This document shows positions 33,561 to 41,486 of a stretch of 64,000 nt of DNA, in pieces; position 1 is the stretch's first letter; the number at the start of each line of letters is the position of its first letter. The position numbers were made by a program, and so were the translations under genes. Source of the DNA: Actinomycetes bacterium (GTDB taxonomy: Bacteria > Actinomycetota > Acidimicrobiia > Acidimicrobiales > RAAP-2); assembly GCA_021791845.1 (NCBI GenBank), contig JAJYVT010000010.1:1-64000 (forward strand). The letters are read 5' to 3'. Below the pieces are notes generated by a model that saw only the letters and a program-made list of their open reading frames with translations, had not been told where the DNA came from and did not search any database.

Positions 33561-35552
33561 ATGGTCCGGCCGGGATCCTCGGCACCGGCGTCCGCGCCGG
33601 GCGCGCGTCCCGGGGCCGGGCTGGCCGCCTGCACGGGCGCCGGGGGTGGCCGGGGCGGCGGCGGTCCGGCCGGGGTCGTCGACGGCTCGCCCACCGCCAC
33701 GCAGCCCGCCGCCACGCAGCCGACAGCCACCCAGCCGACAGCCACGCACCCGACAGCCGCCGCCGAAGGCGGTGCGGGAGCGGGCGGGAGCCCGCCGCGC
33801 CGACGTGCCTGGCAGGTGGCGGCGGCCTACGCCCTCTACCAGGCGCTGGCCCTCGCCGCCTGGTGGCACCTGCTCGCCGCCGGGGTCGCCTCCTCGCTCC
33901 CCGCAGGCTCGGCCGACCCGGGGCAGGAAGCGTGGTTCCTCGCGTGGCTCCCCCATGCCCTGGGATCGGGCGCCGACCCCTTCCTGACCCACGCCGTCTT
34001 CGCCCCGGCCGGCGCCAACCTCCTGGCCAACACCTCGACCGACCTGATCGGCCTCCTCCTTGCGCCGGTCACGGTCACCGCCGGGCCGGTCGCCGCCCTC
34101 GGCGTGGCCGCCCTCCTCGGGCCGGCCCTGAGCGCCACCGCCGCCTTCGTGCTGTGCCGGCGGTACGTGCGCTGGCAGCCCGCCGCCTTCGTGGGCGCCC
34201 TCTGCTACGGCTTCGGTCCGTTCCTCGCCACCGACCTCCGGTACGGCCACGTGGACCTCACGTGGCTGGCCGTGCCGCCGCTCGTGCTCGCCTGCCTCGA
34301 CGAGCTGCTGGTGCGGCGCCGCCGCCGTCCCGTGCCGGTGGGCGTCGCCCTCGGCGTGCTGGTGGTCGTCCAGTTCTTCATCTCGACCGAGCTGCTGGCC
34401 ATCACCGCCCTCATGGTGCTGGCCACGGTGGTGATGGCCGGGGTGGCGCAGCCCCGGGCGGTCCGGGGTGCGCTGGCCCACGCCTGGACCGGGCTGGCGT
34501 CGGCGACGGCCGTGGCCGTCGCCGCCCTGGCGTACCCGCTGGCGGTGGTGGTCACGGGGCCGCGGCACACCACGGGCCCGGTCTGGCCGCACATCGGGGA
34601 CATCGCCACGAGCCTTGCTGCCGCGGTGCAACCACATGGCGAGCTCGCCGGCGTCTCCTTCGTCTCCGGCGGGAACGGCGGCTACCTCGGCGTGGCCCTC
34701 CTCGTCGTGCTGGCGGCCGGGGCGGTGCTCTCCTGGCGCTCGGTCGCGCTGCGCATGGCCCTCGGGCTCATGGTGGTCGCCTTTGTCGCCTCCCTCGGCT
34801 ACCGGCTCCACGTCGGGAGGTCCGGCCTCGGGGTGCCGCTCCCTGCCGCGGTGCTGGGTCACGTGCCGCTGCTCGAGTCGATCGTGCCCGAGCGCTTTGC
34901 CGCCATGGTCGACCTCTTCGCCGGCGTGGCCCTGGCGCTGGTGGTGGACCGGGTCCGGTCCGGCGCCGTCGCAGGTGCGGGCCGGGGGGGCCGGGCCCCG
35001 GTCGCCCCGCTGGCACGCCTCCCGGTGCGGAGCCGGGCGAGAGCGGCCGCCGCGGCCGCCGTCGCCGTGGTGGCGCTGGCGCCACTGGCCGTGCTCCCCC
35101 GGTGGCCCTACCCCGTGACCCGGGTCCACCAGCCGCCGGTGCTGGCCGCGGTCGCCCGGTCGGCCGTCGGGCGGGATCCCGTCGTCGTGGTCTACCCCGA
35201 CACATCCTCGGCCGTGTCCGACGAGATGGTGTGGCAGGCGGAGGACGGCTTCGCCTTCCGGCTGGCCGACGGGTACGCCATCGTGCCGGGGCCCGGCGGC
35301 CGGGCGGTGGAGGCGCCGCAGACCAACGCGCTGTGGCTCGTGCTGGCGGCCGCCAGCGTCCACCGCCTCGCCCTGCCCCTGTCGGCGAGCACCCGCGCCG
35401 CGGTGCGCCAGGACCTGCGGGCGGTGCACGCCTCGGCCGTGGTCCTCCTGCCGGGCGCCGCCAACGGCGCCGCACTGCGCCGGGCCCTCACCGCGGTGCT
35501 CGGCACCCCGGCCCACCGGGCGACAGGCTGGGTGTGGCCGCTCGGAGGGTGA
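33561..35552 (+). CDS. Large polytopic membrane protein (glycosyltransferase-like)
   Basis: A 663-residue protein. A low-complexity N-terminus, including four ATQPT-like repeats (about residues 46-65), precedes 11-13 membrane helices (from about residue 90) and an exported C-terminal domain of about 150 residues (VVVVYPDTSSAVSDEMVWQA). The layout resembles actinobacterial membrane mannosyl/arabinosyltransferase-like or YfhO-like proteins. No catalytic Asp motif is clear, so this remains a guess. ATG 33561 follows TAACCT by 8 bases. Confidence 0.7.
   Translation: MVRPGSSAPASAPGARPGAGLAACTGAGGGRGGGGPAGVVDGSPTATQPAATQPTATQPTATHPTAAAEGGAGAGGSPPRRRAWQVAAAYALYQALALAAWWHLLAAGVASSLPAGSADPGQEAWFLAWLPHALGSGADPFLTHAVFAPAGANLLANTSTDLIGLLLAPVTVTAGPVAALGVAALLGPALSATAAFVLCRRYVRWQPAAFVGALCYGFGPFLATDLRYGHVDLTWLAVPPLVLACLDELLVRRRRRPVPVGVALGVLVVVQFFISTELLAITALMVLATVVMAGVAQPRAVRGALAHAWTGLASATAVAVAALAYPLAVVVTGPRHTTGPVWPHIGDIATSLAAAVQPHGELAGVSFVSGGNGGYLGVALLVVLAAGAVLSWRSVALRMALGLMVVAFVASLGYRLHVGRSGLGVPLPAAVLGHVPLLESIVPERFAAMVDLFAGVALALVVDRVRSGAVAGAGRGGRAPVAPLARLPVRSRARAAAAAAVAVVALAPLAVLPRWPYPVTRVHQPPVLAAVARSAVGRDPVVVVYPDTSSAVSDEMVWQAEDGFAFRLADGYAIVPGPGGRAVEAPQTNALWLVLAAASVHRLALPLSASTRAAVRQDLRAVHASAVVLLPGAANGAALRRALTAVLGTPAHRATGWVWPLGG
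33696..33755 (+). repeat. 15-bp tandem repeat (4 copies)
   Basis: Four copies of GCCACGCAGCCGACA with small changes encode ATQPA/ATQPT/ATHPT in the cytoplasmic or linker N-terminus of the membrane protein. Repeat number could vary between strains. Confidence 0.75.
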
Positions 35553-35646
35553 ACGGCAGGCCGCAGGGGCCGGTGAGCAGGGAGTTCGGGCAGCGCCGGG
35601 CGACCATCCAGCACGCGCCATGCTCAGTTGCGTAGCCTGCGGGCCA

Positions 35647-35700
35647 ATGGCCGTCGAGCCGACCCACGCGGTGACCGACCGGGTGCCGGGGTCCGAGTGA
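35647..35700 (+). CDS. 17-codon upstream ORF coupled to the DNA methylase
   Basis: TAGCCT (35633-35638) is followed after 8 bases by an ATG that opens the short frame MAVEPTHAVTDRVPGSE. Its TGA (35698-35700) overlaps the methylase GTG (35697-35699) in the GTGA arrangement. A leaderless short ORF of this kind could bring ribosomes to the methylase start, which has a weak Shine-Dalgarno. Whether the peptide itself matters is unknown. Confidence 0.45.
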   Translation: MAVEPTHAVTDRVPGSE

Positions 35701-36824
35701 TCAAGTACATCGGTTCGAAGCGTCGGCTGGTGCCGGTGCTCGACGCCATCGCCACCGCCAGCGGAGCCCGCAGCGCACTGGACCTCTTCACCGGGACCAC
35801 CCGCGTGGCCCAGGCCTTCAAGCGCCGCGGGATCGCCGTCACCGCCACGGACGCCGCCCGGTACTCCCACGTGTTCGCCCGCTGCTACGTCGAGACCGAC
35901 GCCCGTGCCGTCACACCGCGCGAGCTGGGCGACGCCCTGGCCCGCCTCAACCGGCTGCCGGGCGTGGACGGCTACGTGACCGAGACGTTCTGCCAGCGCG
36001 CCCGGTTCTTCCAGCCCTTCAACGGCCGGAGGATCGACGCCGTCCGCCAGGCCATCGCCGCCGACTACGCCGGCACCCCGTTGGAGCCGATCCTCCTCAC
36101 GAGCCTCATCGAGGCGGCCGACCGGGTGGACTCCACGATCGGGGTCCAGATGGCCTACGTGAAGGAATGGGCCCAGCGCTCGTACCGCCCGCTCGAGCTG
36201 CGCTGCCCCGAGCTCCTGGCCGGGAGCGGCAGGGCGCTCCGGGGCGACGCCCCCACCCTGGCCGCGTCGCTCGGCCCGTTCGACCTCGCCTACCTGGACC
36301 CCCCGTACAACCAGCACCGCTACTTCACCAACTACCACGTCTGGGAGACGCTGGTGGCCTGGGACGCACCGGAGCACTACGGCGTGGCGTGCAAGCGGCT
36401 CGACGCCCGGGACCCCACCACGAAGAGCGCCTTCAACTCGAAGAAGACCATGCCGGCGGCCCTGGCCGCCACCGCGGCCGCCGTCGACTGCCGACTGCTC
36501 GTCCTGTCCTACAACGACGAGTCCTGGGTGAGCGTGGAGGAGCTCGAGACCATGTGCTCCCACCACGCCGAGGTGGCCACGCTCGCCTTCGACTCGACCC
36601 GCTACGTGGGGGCGCGGCTCGGCATCCACAACCCGGCGGGGGTGAAGGTCGGCTCGGTGTCGCACCTGCGAAACCGCGAGTACCTGGTGCTCGCCGGGAC
36701 CGTCACAGCCGTCCGGACCGCGGTCACGGCGGCCATGGCGGCGCACCCGGGGGCCCGCCGGGCGGCGCGGCACGAGGCCCGATCGCGGGTGCGCCGCGAG
36801 GCCGGCCCGGCCCGTCGTGCCTGA
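35697..36824 (+). CDS. Adenine-specific DNA methyltransferase (D12 class)
   Basis: A 375-residue N6-adenine DNA methylase. It has the opening VIKYIGSKRRLVPVL, the SAM-binding LDLFTGTTRVAQAFKRRGI, the catalytic motif AYLDPPYNQHRYF and a long target-recognition region between them. The order (SAM motif before DPPY) fits the Dam-like D12 family. No restriction endonuclease gene is adjacent, so it appears to be an orphan. GTG 35697 overlaps the stop of a 17-codon upstream ORF. The Arg-rich C-terminal tail (about 30 residues) is unusual. Confidence 0.9.
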   Translation: MIKYIGSKRRLVPVLDAIATASGARSALDLFTGTTRVAQAFKRRGIAVTATDAARYSHVFARCYVETDARAVTPRELGDALARLNRLPGVDGYVTETFCQRARFFQPFNGRRIDAVRQAIAADYAGTPLEPILLTSLIEAADRVDSTIGVQMAYVKEWAQRSYRPLELRCPELLAGSGRALRGDAPTLAASLGPFDLAYLDPPYNQHRYFTNYHVWETLVAWDAPEHYGVACKRLDARDPTTKSAFNSKKTMPAALAATAAAVDCRLLVLSYNDESWVSVEELETMCSHHAEVATLAFDSTRYVGARLGIHNPAGVKVGSVSHLRNREYLVLAGTVTAVRTAVTAAMAAHPGARRAARHEARSRVRREAGPARRA

Positions 36825-36892
36825 TCTGGCCCGCATGGTCACACCTGGTCGTGCGCGGTCTCGGCGACGGCACGGCGGCGCAGGAGCGGTCG

Positions 36893-37924
36893 TCAGCCCG
36901 GCGGCCGGCGAACCATCCGAGCTCGAGCGGCGCGCAGGCGGGCCATCGCGGCGCGCTTGGCCCGGATCACCTGGACTTCCCGTGCGCTGACCTCGAGCAC
37001 GTGCTTCCTCGGCCCGTCGTCCGCGTCCGGTGCGACCGGCGCGTCGAGGTTGCCGTCGGCTTCCAAGGCGGAGAGCGCCCCTCGGCGCAACGCCGCTCGC
37101 CGTTCGGCGCCGGCGTGGCGGGGCAGCCGCTGCAGGACGGCGATGAACTCGAGCTCGTCGCGTGGCGTGGGCAGCACCCGCTCGACCGCGAAGTCGCAGA
37201 GGTCGAGCTCGCTCAGGTCTCCGAGCTGTGCGACGAACTCCGCGGGAGAGAACACCCAGACGTGGCAGTCCACGTAGTCGCCTCGAAGTGCCCGCTCGCG
37301 CATCGCCACCGCGTCCTCCTTCGCGAACGCCCGAGGCAGCTCCGCCGCCTCGGCGCCAGCCCACAGCGCGGCGGCGGAAACGTGCACCACGGAGCGGTAG
37401 TGGTCGTAGACCGCCCGCTCGGAGGGAACGGTGTCGCGCGACGAATGGGCCTGGAGCACCTGGCCCACGGTGGTCGCTGGTCGCATGGCGTCAAAGGTGT
37501 AGCGGCGATCGGGAACCACCAGCATCAGCCGGCCACCGTCCTCCAGGACCGCCGCCACGTCGGCCAACCAGCCCACCAGGTCGGGAACGTGCTCGACGAC
37601 GTGCGACGCGATGACCCAGCGGTACGGGGCGGCGACGGAGACGGCCTCGGCCAACGTGCGCATCCCGTCTGCACCTTGGAGGGAGAAGTCGACGTCGACA
37701 ATCTGTTCCTGCACCACGGCGGGATCGCCGCCGTAGTGCTGGCGGAGATGCTCCGTGTCCAGGACGTCGACATAGCGCACGTCGTACGGCGGCCTCGTGC
37801 CGATGGGGGAATCGAGCGGTCCGATCTCGAGGCCGGTGCCCTCGCTGAGGTCGACCAGAGCTTCCAGCCGTTGCCGGCGAAGCGCCACATGGGGTTGCGG
37901 GGGGAGGGGCGCTCTTCCCTGCAT
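36893..37924 (-). CDS. SAM-dependent methyltransferase
   Basis: A 343-residue protein with a class I methyltransferase domain: GTGLEIGPLDSPIG near residue 30, VDVLDTEHLRQHYGG, ASHVVEHVPDLVGWL and LEDGGRLMLVVPDRRYTFD. This branch (EIGPL, then VPDRRYTFD) is common near glycan-biosynthesis genes. A charged C-terminal extension (about 280-343) is Arg-rich. ATG 37924 lies 6 bases behind TACGTT. The acceptor is unknown. Two parS-like palindromes lie in the divergent region upstream. Confidence 0.85.
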   Translation of the reverse strand: MQGRAPLPPQPHVALRRQRLEALVDLSEGTGLEIGPLDSPIGTRPPYDVRYVDVLDTEHLRQHYGGDPAVVQEQIVDVDFSLQGADGMRTLAEAVSVAAPYRWVIASHVVEHVPDLVGWLADVAAVLEDGGRLMLVVPDRRYTFDAMRPATTVGQVLQAHSSRDTVPSERAVYDHYRSVVHVSAAALWAGAEAAELPRAFAKEDAVAMRERALRGDYVDCHVWVFSPAEFVAQLGDLSELDLCDFAVERVLPTPRDELEFIAVLQRLPRHAGAERRAALRRGALSALEADGNLDAPVAPDADDGPRKHVLEVSAREVQVIRAKRAAMARLRAARARMVRRPPG

Positions 37925-37973
37925 CGCCGAAACGTATCGCAGGGAGAAGACGACAACTGGGGGGGGCGCCAGA

Positions 37974-37989
37974 CGTTTCCGCGGAAACG
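37974..37989. repeat. Dispersed palindrome, copy 2 (CGTTTCCGCGGAAACG)
   Basis: A perfect 16-bp palindrome in the divergent intergenic region, exactly 50 bp from copy 3 and 50 bp upstream of the methyltransferase start. Its arms are identical to parS arms, but the centre is CGCG. Confidence 0.7.
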
Positions 37990-38023
37990 CCTCCCGGGCC
38001 CGGCCGCCTCGCTCCTCGCGGGA

Positions 38024-38039
38024 CGTTTCCGCGGGAACG
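38024..38039. repeat. Dispersed palindrome, copy 3 (CGTTTCCGCGGGAACG)
   Basis: The same 16-bp palindrome with one mismatch, five helical turns from copy 2 and about 40 bp upstream of the LLM gene start. The pair sits between two divergent genes, as expected for a shared operator. Confidence 0.68.
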
Positions 38040-38076
38040 CCGCCGTCGCCCGCCGGCCCGTCGTAGGGTGCACCAC

Positions 38077-39135
38077 GTGGCCCGGCGACTCGGCATCACC
38101 GTCCCCTTCCCCGACGCTTCGCTGGCCGGGCACCGGCAGTGGTACGCCGACCTGGCCGCCGCCGGCTACAGCGACGTGTGGTCGGCCGAGGTGGACGGCG
38201 CCGACGGGTTCACGCCCCTTGCCCTGGCGGCGGCCTGGCAGCCCGACCTCCGACTGGGCATCGCCATCGCGCCGGCCTTCACCCGAGGGCCGGCGCTCCT
38301 GGCCCAGACGGTCGCCGCCATGGCCGAGGCCGCGCCCGGACGGTTCGCCTTCGGGCTCGGCAGCTCATCCGACGTCATCGTGGAGCGCTGGAACGGCATC
38401 GCGTTCGACCGGCCCTACGCCCGGGTCCGCGACACCCTGCGATTCCTGCGGGCGGCGCTCGCCGGGGAGAAGGTCAGGACGGCCTACGAGACCTTCTCGG
38501 TCGAGGGGTTCCGCCTGGCGCGGCCGGTCGCCGACCCGCCGCCCCTCTACCTGGCCGCCCTGCGCCCGGGGATGCTGCGGCTGGCCGGGAGGGAAGCCGA
38601 CGGCGTGATCCTCAATTGGCTGGCGGCCGACGACGTGCCCGTGTCCCTGGCCGAGGTGCACGCCGGCGCGGCGCGCCGCCGGGAGGAGTCGGCCACAGCC
38701 GCGGGGCCGGCGGGGCCGGCGGGGCTGGCGGGGCCGGCGGGACCGGCGGGGCCGGCGGGACCGGCGGGGCAGGAGGTCGTGGCCCGGATCTTCGTCGTGC
38801 CCGAGCCCGATCCCGAGGTGGCCCGGGGCGTGGCCCGGCGCATGATCGCCGCCTACCTGACCGTCCCCGCCTACGCCGCCTTCCACCGCTGGCTGGGCCG
38901 CGCCCCCCGGCTGGACGCCATGTGGCGCGCCTGGGCGGCGGGCGACCGCGCGGGCGCGCTGGCCGCGATCCCCGACGACGTGGTGGACGCGCTGGTCGTG
39001 CACGGCGACGTGGCGGCGTGCCGGGACCACGTGGCCCGCTACGTGGCCAACGGCGTCACGGTGCCCGTGCTGGCGGTGGTGACGGCCGGGGCCGGCCTCC
39101 GGGAGCCGGTCCTGAGCCTGGCCGGAGGACGCTGA
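38077..39135 (+). CDS. LLM-class flavin/F420-dependent oxidoreductase
   Basis: A 352-residue luciferase-like monooxygenase-fold enzyme: LGITVPFPDASLAGHRQWYA, YSDVWSAEVDGADGFTPLAL, FAFGLGSSSDVIVERWNG and DGVILNWLAADDVP. It lacks a flavin-binding extra domain and is of the size of F420-dependent members. The substrate is unknown. A Gly-Pro-Ala repeat of about 22 residues (near residue 215) interrupts the C-terminal part. GTG 38077 follows TAGGGT by 7 bases; GTG 38068 is an alternative. The amidase follows after 4 bases. Confidence 0.88.
   Translation: MARRLGITVPFPDASLAGHRQWYADLAAAGYSDVWSAEVDGADGFTPLALAAAWQPDLRLGIAIAPAFTRGPALLAQTVAAMAEAAPGRFAFGLGSSSDVIVERWNGIAFDRPYARVRDTLRFLRAALAGEKVRTAYETFSVEGFRLARPVADPPPLYLAALRPGMLRLAGREADGVILNWLAADDVPVSLAEVHAGAARRREESATAAGPAGPAGLAGPAGPAGPAGPAGQEVVARIFVVPEPDPEVARGVARRMIAAYLTVPAYAAFHRWLGRAPRLDAMWRAWAAGDRAGALAAIPDDVVDALVVHGDVAACRDHVARYVANGVTVPVLAVVTAGAGLREPVLSLAGGR
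38703..38765 (+). repeat. 9-bp tandem repeat (7 copies) in the LLM gene
   Basis: Seven copies of GGGGCCGGC (with GGGGCTGGC and GGGACCGGC variants) encode seven Gly-Pro-Ala/Gly-Leu-Ala triplets. All are multiples of three, so the frame is kept. This is a collagen-like loop insertion in a surface region of the TIM barrel. Confidence 0.8.
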
Positions 39136-39139
39136 CCCC

Positions 39140-40543
39140 GTGACCACGGACTTCCGCACCGCCTCCGTCAGCGAGCTGGCGGCGGACGTCCGCCGCGGGG
39201 CGACCTCGGCCCGGGAGCTGGCGCAGCATGCGCTGGCGCGGATCGAAAGGCTCAACCCGTCGGTGAACGCCTTCGTCGCCGTCGACGGTGACCGGGCCCT
39301 CGAGCAGGCGGCGGCCGTCGACCAGCTGGTGGCCACCGGCGGCGACCCCGGCCCCCTGGCCGGCGTGCCCATCGGCGTGAAGGACGGCGAGGCGGCCGCC
39401 GGCTACCGGACCACCTACGGCTCGGCCCTCTGGTCGGACGCGCCGGCGGCAGTCCACGACTCGGTGCTCGTCGCCCGGCTGCGAGCCGCCGGGGCGGTGG
39501 TCGTGGGCAAGACCAACCTCCCCGAGCTGGCCTGGACCGGCCACACCCACAACGCGCTGTTCGGCCTCACCCGGAACCCCTGGCGCCTCGACCACTCGGC
39601 CGGCGGCTCCTCCGGCGGGTCGGCGGCTGCCGTCGCCGCCGGGATGGTGCCGCTGGCGACCGGGAGCGACGGCGGGGGCTCCATCCGCATCCCCTCCGCC
39701 TGCTGCGGGCTGTCGGGGATGAAGCCTTCGCACGGCCGGGTGCCCGCCGGCGGCTCGGAGGGAGCCGGATGGCTGGGCCTGTCGTCCAAGGGGGTGCTCG
39801 GGCGCCGGATCGCCGACATCGTGGTGGCGCTGGACGCCGTCGTCGGGCCGGACGCCACCGACCTCCGCTCCCTGCCCCGGCCCGAGGCCAACTGGCGCGA
39901 TGCGCTGACACAGCCGCACGTCCCCGCCCGCGTGGCCTGGTCCCCGGCGCTCGGCTACACCGAGGTGGACGCCGAGGTGCTGTCGGTGGCCGAGCGGGCG
40001 GTGGCCGCCCTGGACGACCTGGGCGCCGAGATCGTGGAGGTCCCCCGCGTCTTCGACGAGGACCCCCTCGACGACTGGCTGACCATCGTCGGCGCCCGGC
40101 TCCTGCACACCCTGGCCCCGTTCCGGGACCGCTGGGACCAGGTCACACCCGTGCTGGTGTCCCTGGCCAGGGGAGCCGAGGCGGTGCCCGCCACCCGCCT
40201 GGTGGCTGCGCTCGACCGCTGCCACGAGCTCAACGTGCGCCTCGTCTCGCTCTTCCGCGACGTGCGGCTCCTCGTCACGCCGACGACGGCCGGCCTGCCT
40301 CCGCCCAACGAGCTCGGAGGGCGCGGCATCGTGAACGGCGTCGTGGACCCCAACTGGGTGCGCCTCACCTACCCCTTCAACATGACCCGCTCGCCTGCCG
40401 CCACCGTCTGCGCCGGGCTCGGGCCCTCGGGGCTCCCCGTCGGGGTGCAGCTGGTCGGCCCCCAACACGCCGACCTGGTGGTGCTGCGCTCGGCGGCCGC
40501 CCTCGAGGAGGCGATCGGCTTCGACGCGCTGGCCCCGGTGTAG
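39140..40543 (+). CDS. Amidase signature family enzyme
   Basis: A 467-residue amidase. The catalytic Lys is in GVPIGVKDG (about residue 79), the cis-Ser/Ser in the signature HSAGGSSGGSAAAVAAGMVP and GSDGGGSIRIPSACCGL. The C-terminal LGPSGLPVGVQLVGPQHAD is standard for the family. It would hydrolyse an amide to acid and ammonia; it is not GatA because gatB/C are absent and the C-terminal part differs. Co-directional with the LLM gene (4-base gap) and the glycosylase (13-base gap), so probably one operon. Confidence 0.9.
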   Translation: MTTDFRTASVSELAADVRRGATSARELAQHALARIERLNPSVNAFVAVDGDRALEQAAAVDQLVATGGDPGPLAGVPIGVKDGEAAAGYRTTYGSALWSDAPAAVHDSVLVARLRAAGAVVVGKTNLPELAWTGHTHNALFGLTRNPWRLDHSAGGSSGGSAAAVAAGMVPLATGSDGGGSIRIPSACCGLSGMKPSHGRVPAGGSEGAGWLGLSSKGVLGRRIADIVVALDAVVGPDATDLRSLPRPEANWRDALTQPHVPARVAWSPALGYTEVDAEVLSVAERAVAALDDLGAEIVEVPRVFDEDPLDDWLTIVGARLLHTLAPFRDRWDQVTPVLVSLARGAEAVPATRLVAALDRCHELNVRLVSLFRDVRLLVTPTTAGLPPPNELGGRGIVNGVVDPNWVRLTYPFNMTRSPAATVCAGLGPSGLPVGVQLVGPQHADLVVLRSAAALEEAIGFDALAPV

Positions 40544-40556
40544 GGCGGGCGGCGCC

Positions 40557-41399
40557 GTGCCCGAGCTCCCCCAGATGCAGGCGCTGGCCGAGCGCCTGGC
40601 CGAGGCGCTCGGCGGCCGGACGCTCCAGCGGGCGGACCTCCTCGGCTTCGCCAGCCTGAAGACGGCGGACCCCGCCCCCGGCACGCTGCTCGGGCGCACG
40701 GTGGAGCGGGTGGACCGCCGGGGCAAGTACCTGCTCTTGGTGCTCGACAGCGGCGCCCGGGTGGCCGTCCACCTCTCCCAGGGCGGCCGGATGGACCTGG
40801 AGGACCCGCCCAAGCAGACCCGGCCCCGGGGGGCGCTGGTCCGGTTCGTCTTCGGCCCCGAGCCGGCCCGGGGCCTCCTCCTGCGCGAGCACGGCACCCA
40901 GCGCAAGGCCGGGTGGTGGGTGCTCGCCCCCGGCGACGACGGGCCGCTGGCCACGCTCGGGCCCGAGCCGTTCAGCGAGGAGTTCGCCGCGCTCGTGCGT
41001 ACCGACCGCACGTCCCGGCGCGTCTACACCTGGCTCCGGGACCAGCACGTGGTGGCCGGGATCGGCCGGGGCTACACCGACGACGCGCTGAACCGTGCCC
41101 AGCTGTCCCCGTTCGCCACGATGGCGGCGCTCGACGCCGACGGGCGCGAGCGCCTCCTCGCAGCGGTGCGGGCGGTGCTCTCCGAAGGCCTCGCGGTCGA
41201 GCGCGAGCGGACCGGCGCCCTCTCCGAGGGCAAGTTGGGCGAGCGCTTCGCCGTGCACGGAAAGGTCGGCCAGCCGTGCCCGCGCTGCGGGACGCCGCTC
41301 CGGCGCGTCTCCTTCGACTCCTACGAGCTCGTGTACTGCACCTGCCAGACGGGCGGGAAGCCCCTGGCCGACCGGCGGATGTCCCGGCTCCTGCGCTGA
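40557..41399 (+). CDS. Fpg/Nei-family DNA glycosylase
   Basis: A 280-residue base-excision enzyme. The catalytic Pro2/Glu3 are present in MPELPQ (most relatives have MPELPE). RGKYLLLVLDSG, a helix-two-turn-helix region (GIGRGYTDDALNRAQLSPF) and a C-terminal zinc ribbon CPRCG, 15 residues, then CTCQTGGKPLADRRMSRLL follow. The second zinc pair is C-x-C rather than the normal C-x2-C, as if one codon were lost. Lesion preference (8-oxoG or oxidised pyrimidine) cannot be read. Confidence 0.9.
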   Translation: MPELPQMQALAERLAEALGGRTLQRADLLGFASLKTADPAPGTLLGRTVERVDRRGKYLLLVLDSGARVAVHLSQGGRMDLEDPPKQTRPRGALVRFVFGPEPARGLLLREHGTQRKAGWWVLAPGDDGPLATLGPEPFSEEFAALVRTDRTSRRVYTWLRDQHVVAGIGRGYTDDALNRAQLSPFATMAALDADGRERLLAAVRAVLSEGLAVERERTGALSEGKLGERFAVHGKVGQPCPRCGTPLRRVSFDSYELVYCTCQTGGKPLADRRMSRLLR

Positions 41400-41436
41400 G
41401 CCCGCGAACCGGCGGCGCCGGCCGGGCGGCGCGCCG

Positions 41437-41486
41437 GCCGTCAGCGGCCGTCAGCGGCCGTCAGCGGCCGTCAGCGGCCGTCAGCG
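41437..41486. repeat. 10-bp tandem repeat (5 copies)
   Basis: Five exact copies of GCCGTCAGCG between the glycosylase stop and the end of the convergent lipoprotein gene. The last copy overlaps its stop codon (41481-41483). Each unit carries TCA, i.e. TGA on the minus strand, in rotating frames. Confidence 0.85.

Noticed and set aside
32460-37364. A minus-strand open frame of about 1600 codons across several genes
   Set aside because: It covers the opposite strand of the DUF1345-like, membrane-protein and DNA methylase genes, which all have recognisable motifs; its translation is low-complexity.
37974-38039. Calling the palindromes true parS sites
   Set aside because: The centre is CGCG rather than ACGT, and no parA/parB or dnaA/oriC genes are in the window; only a parS-like shape is supported.
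39140-40543. Calling the amidase GatA
   Set aside because: No gatB or gatC is adjacent and the C-terminal half differs from the GatA pattern; general amidase is safer.
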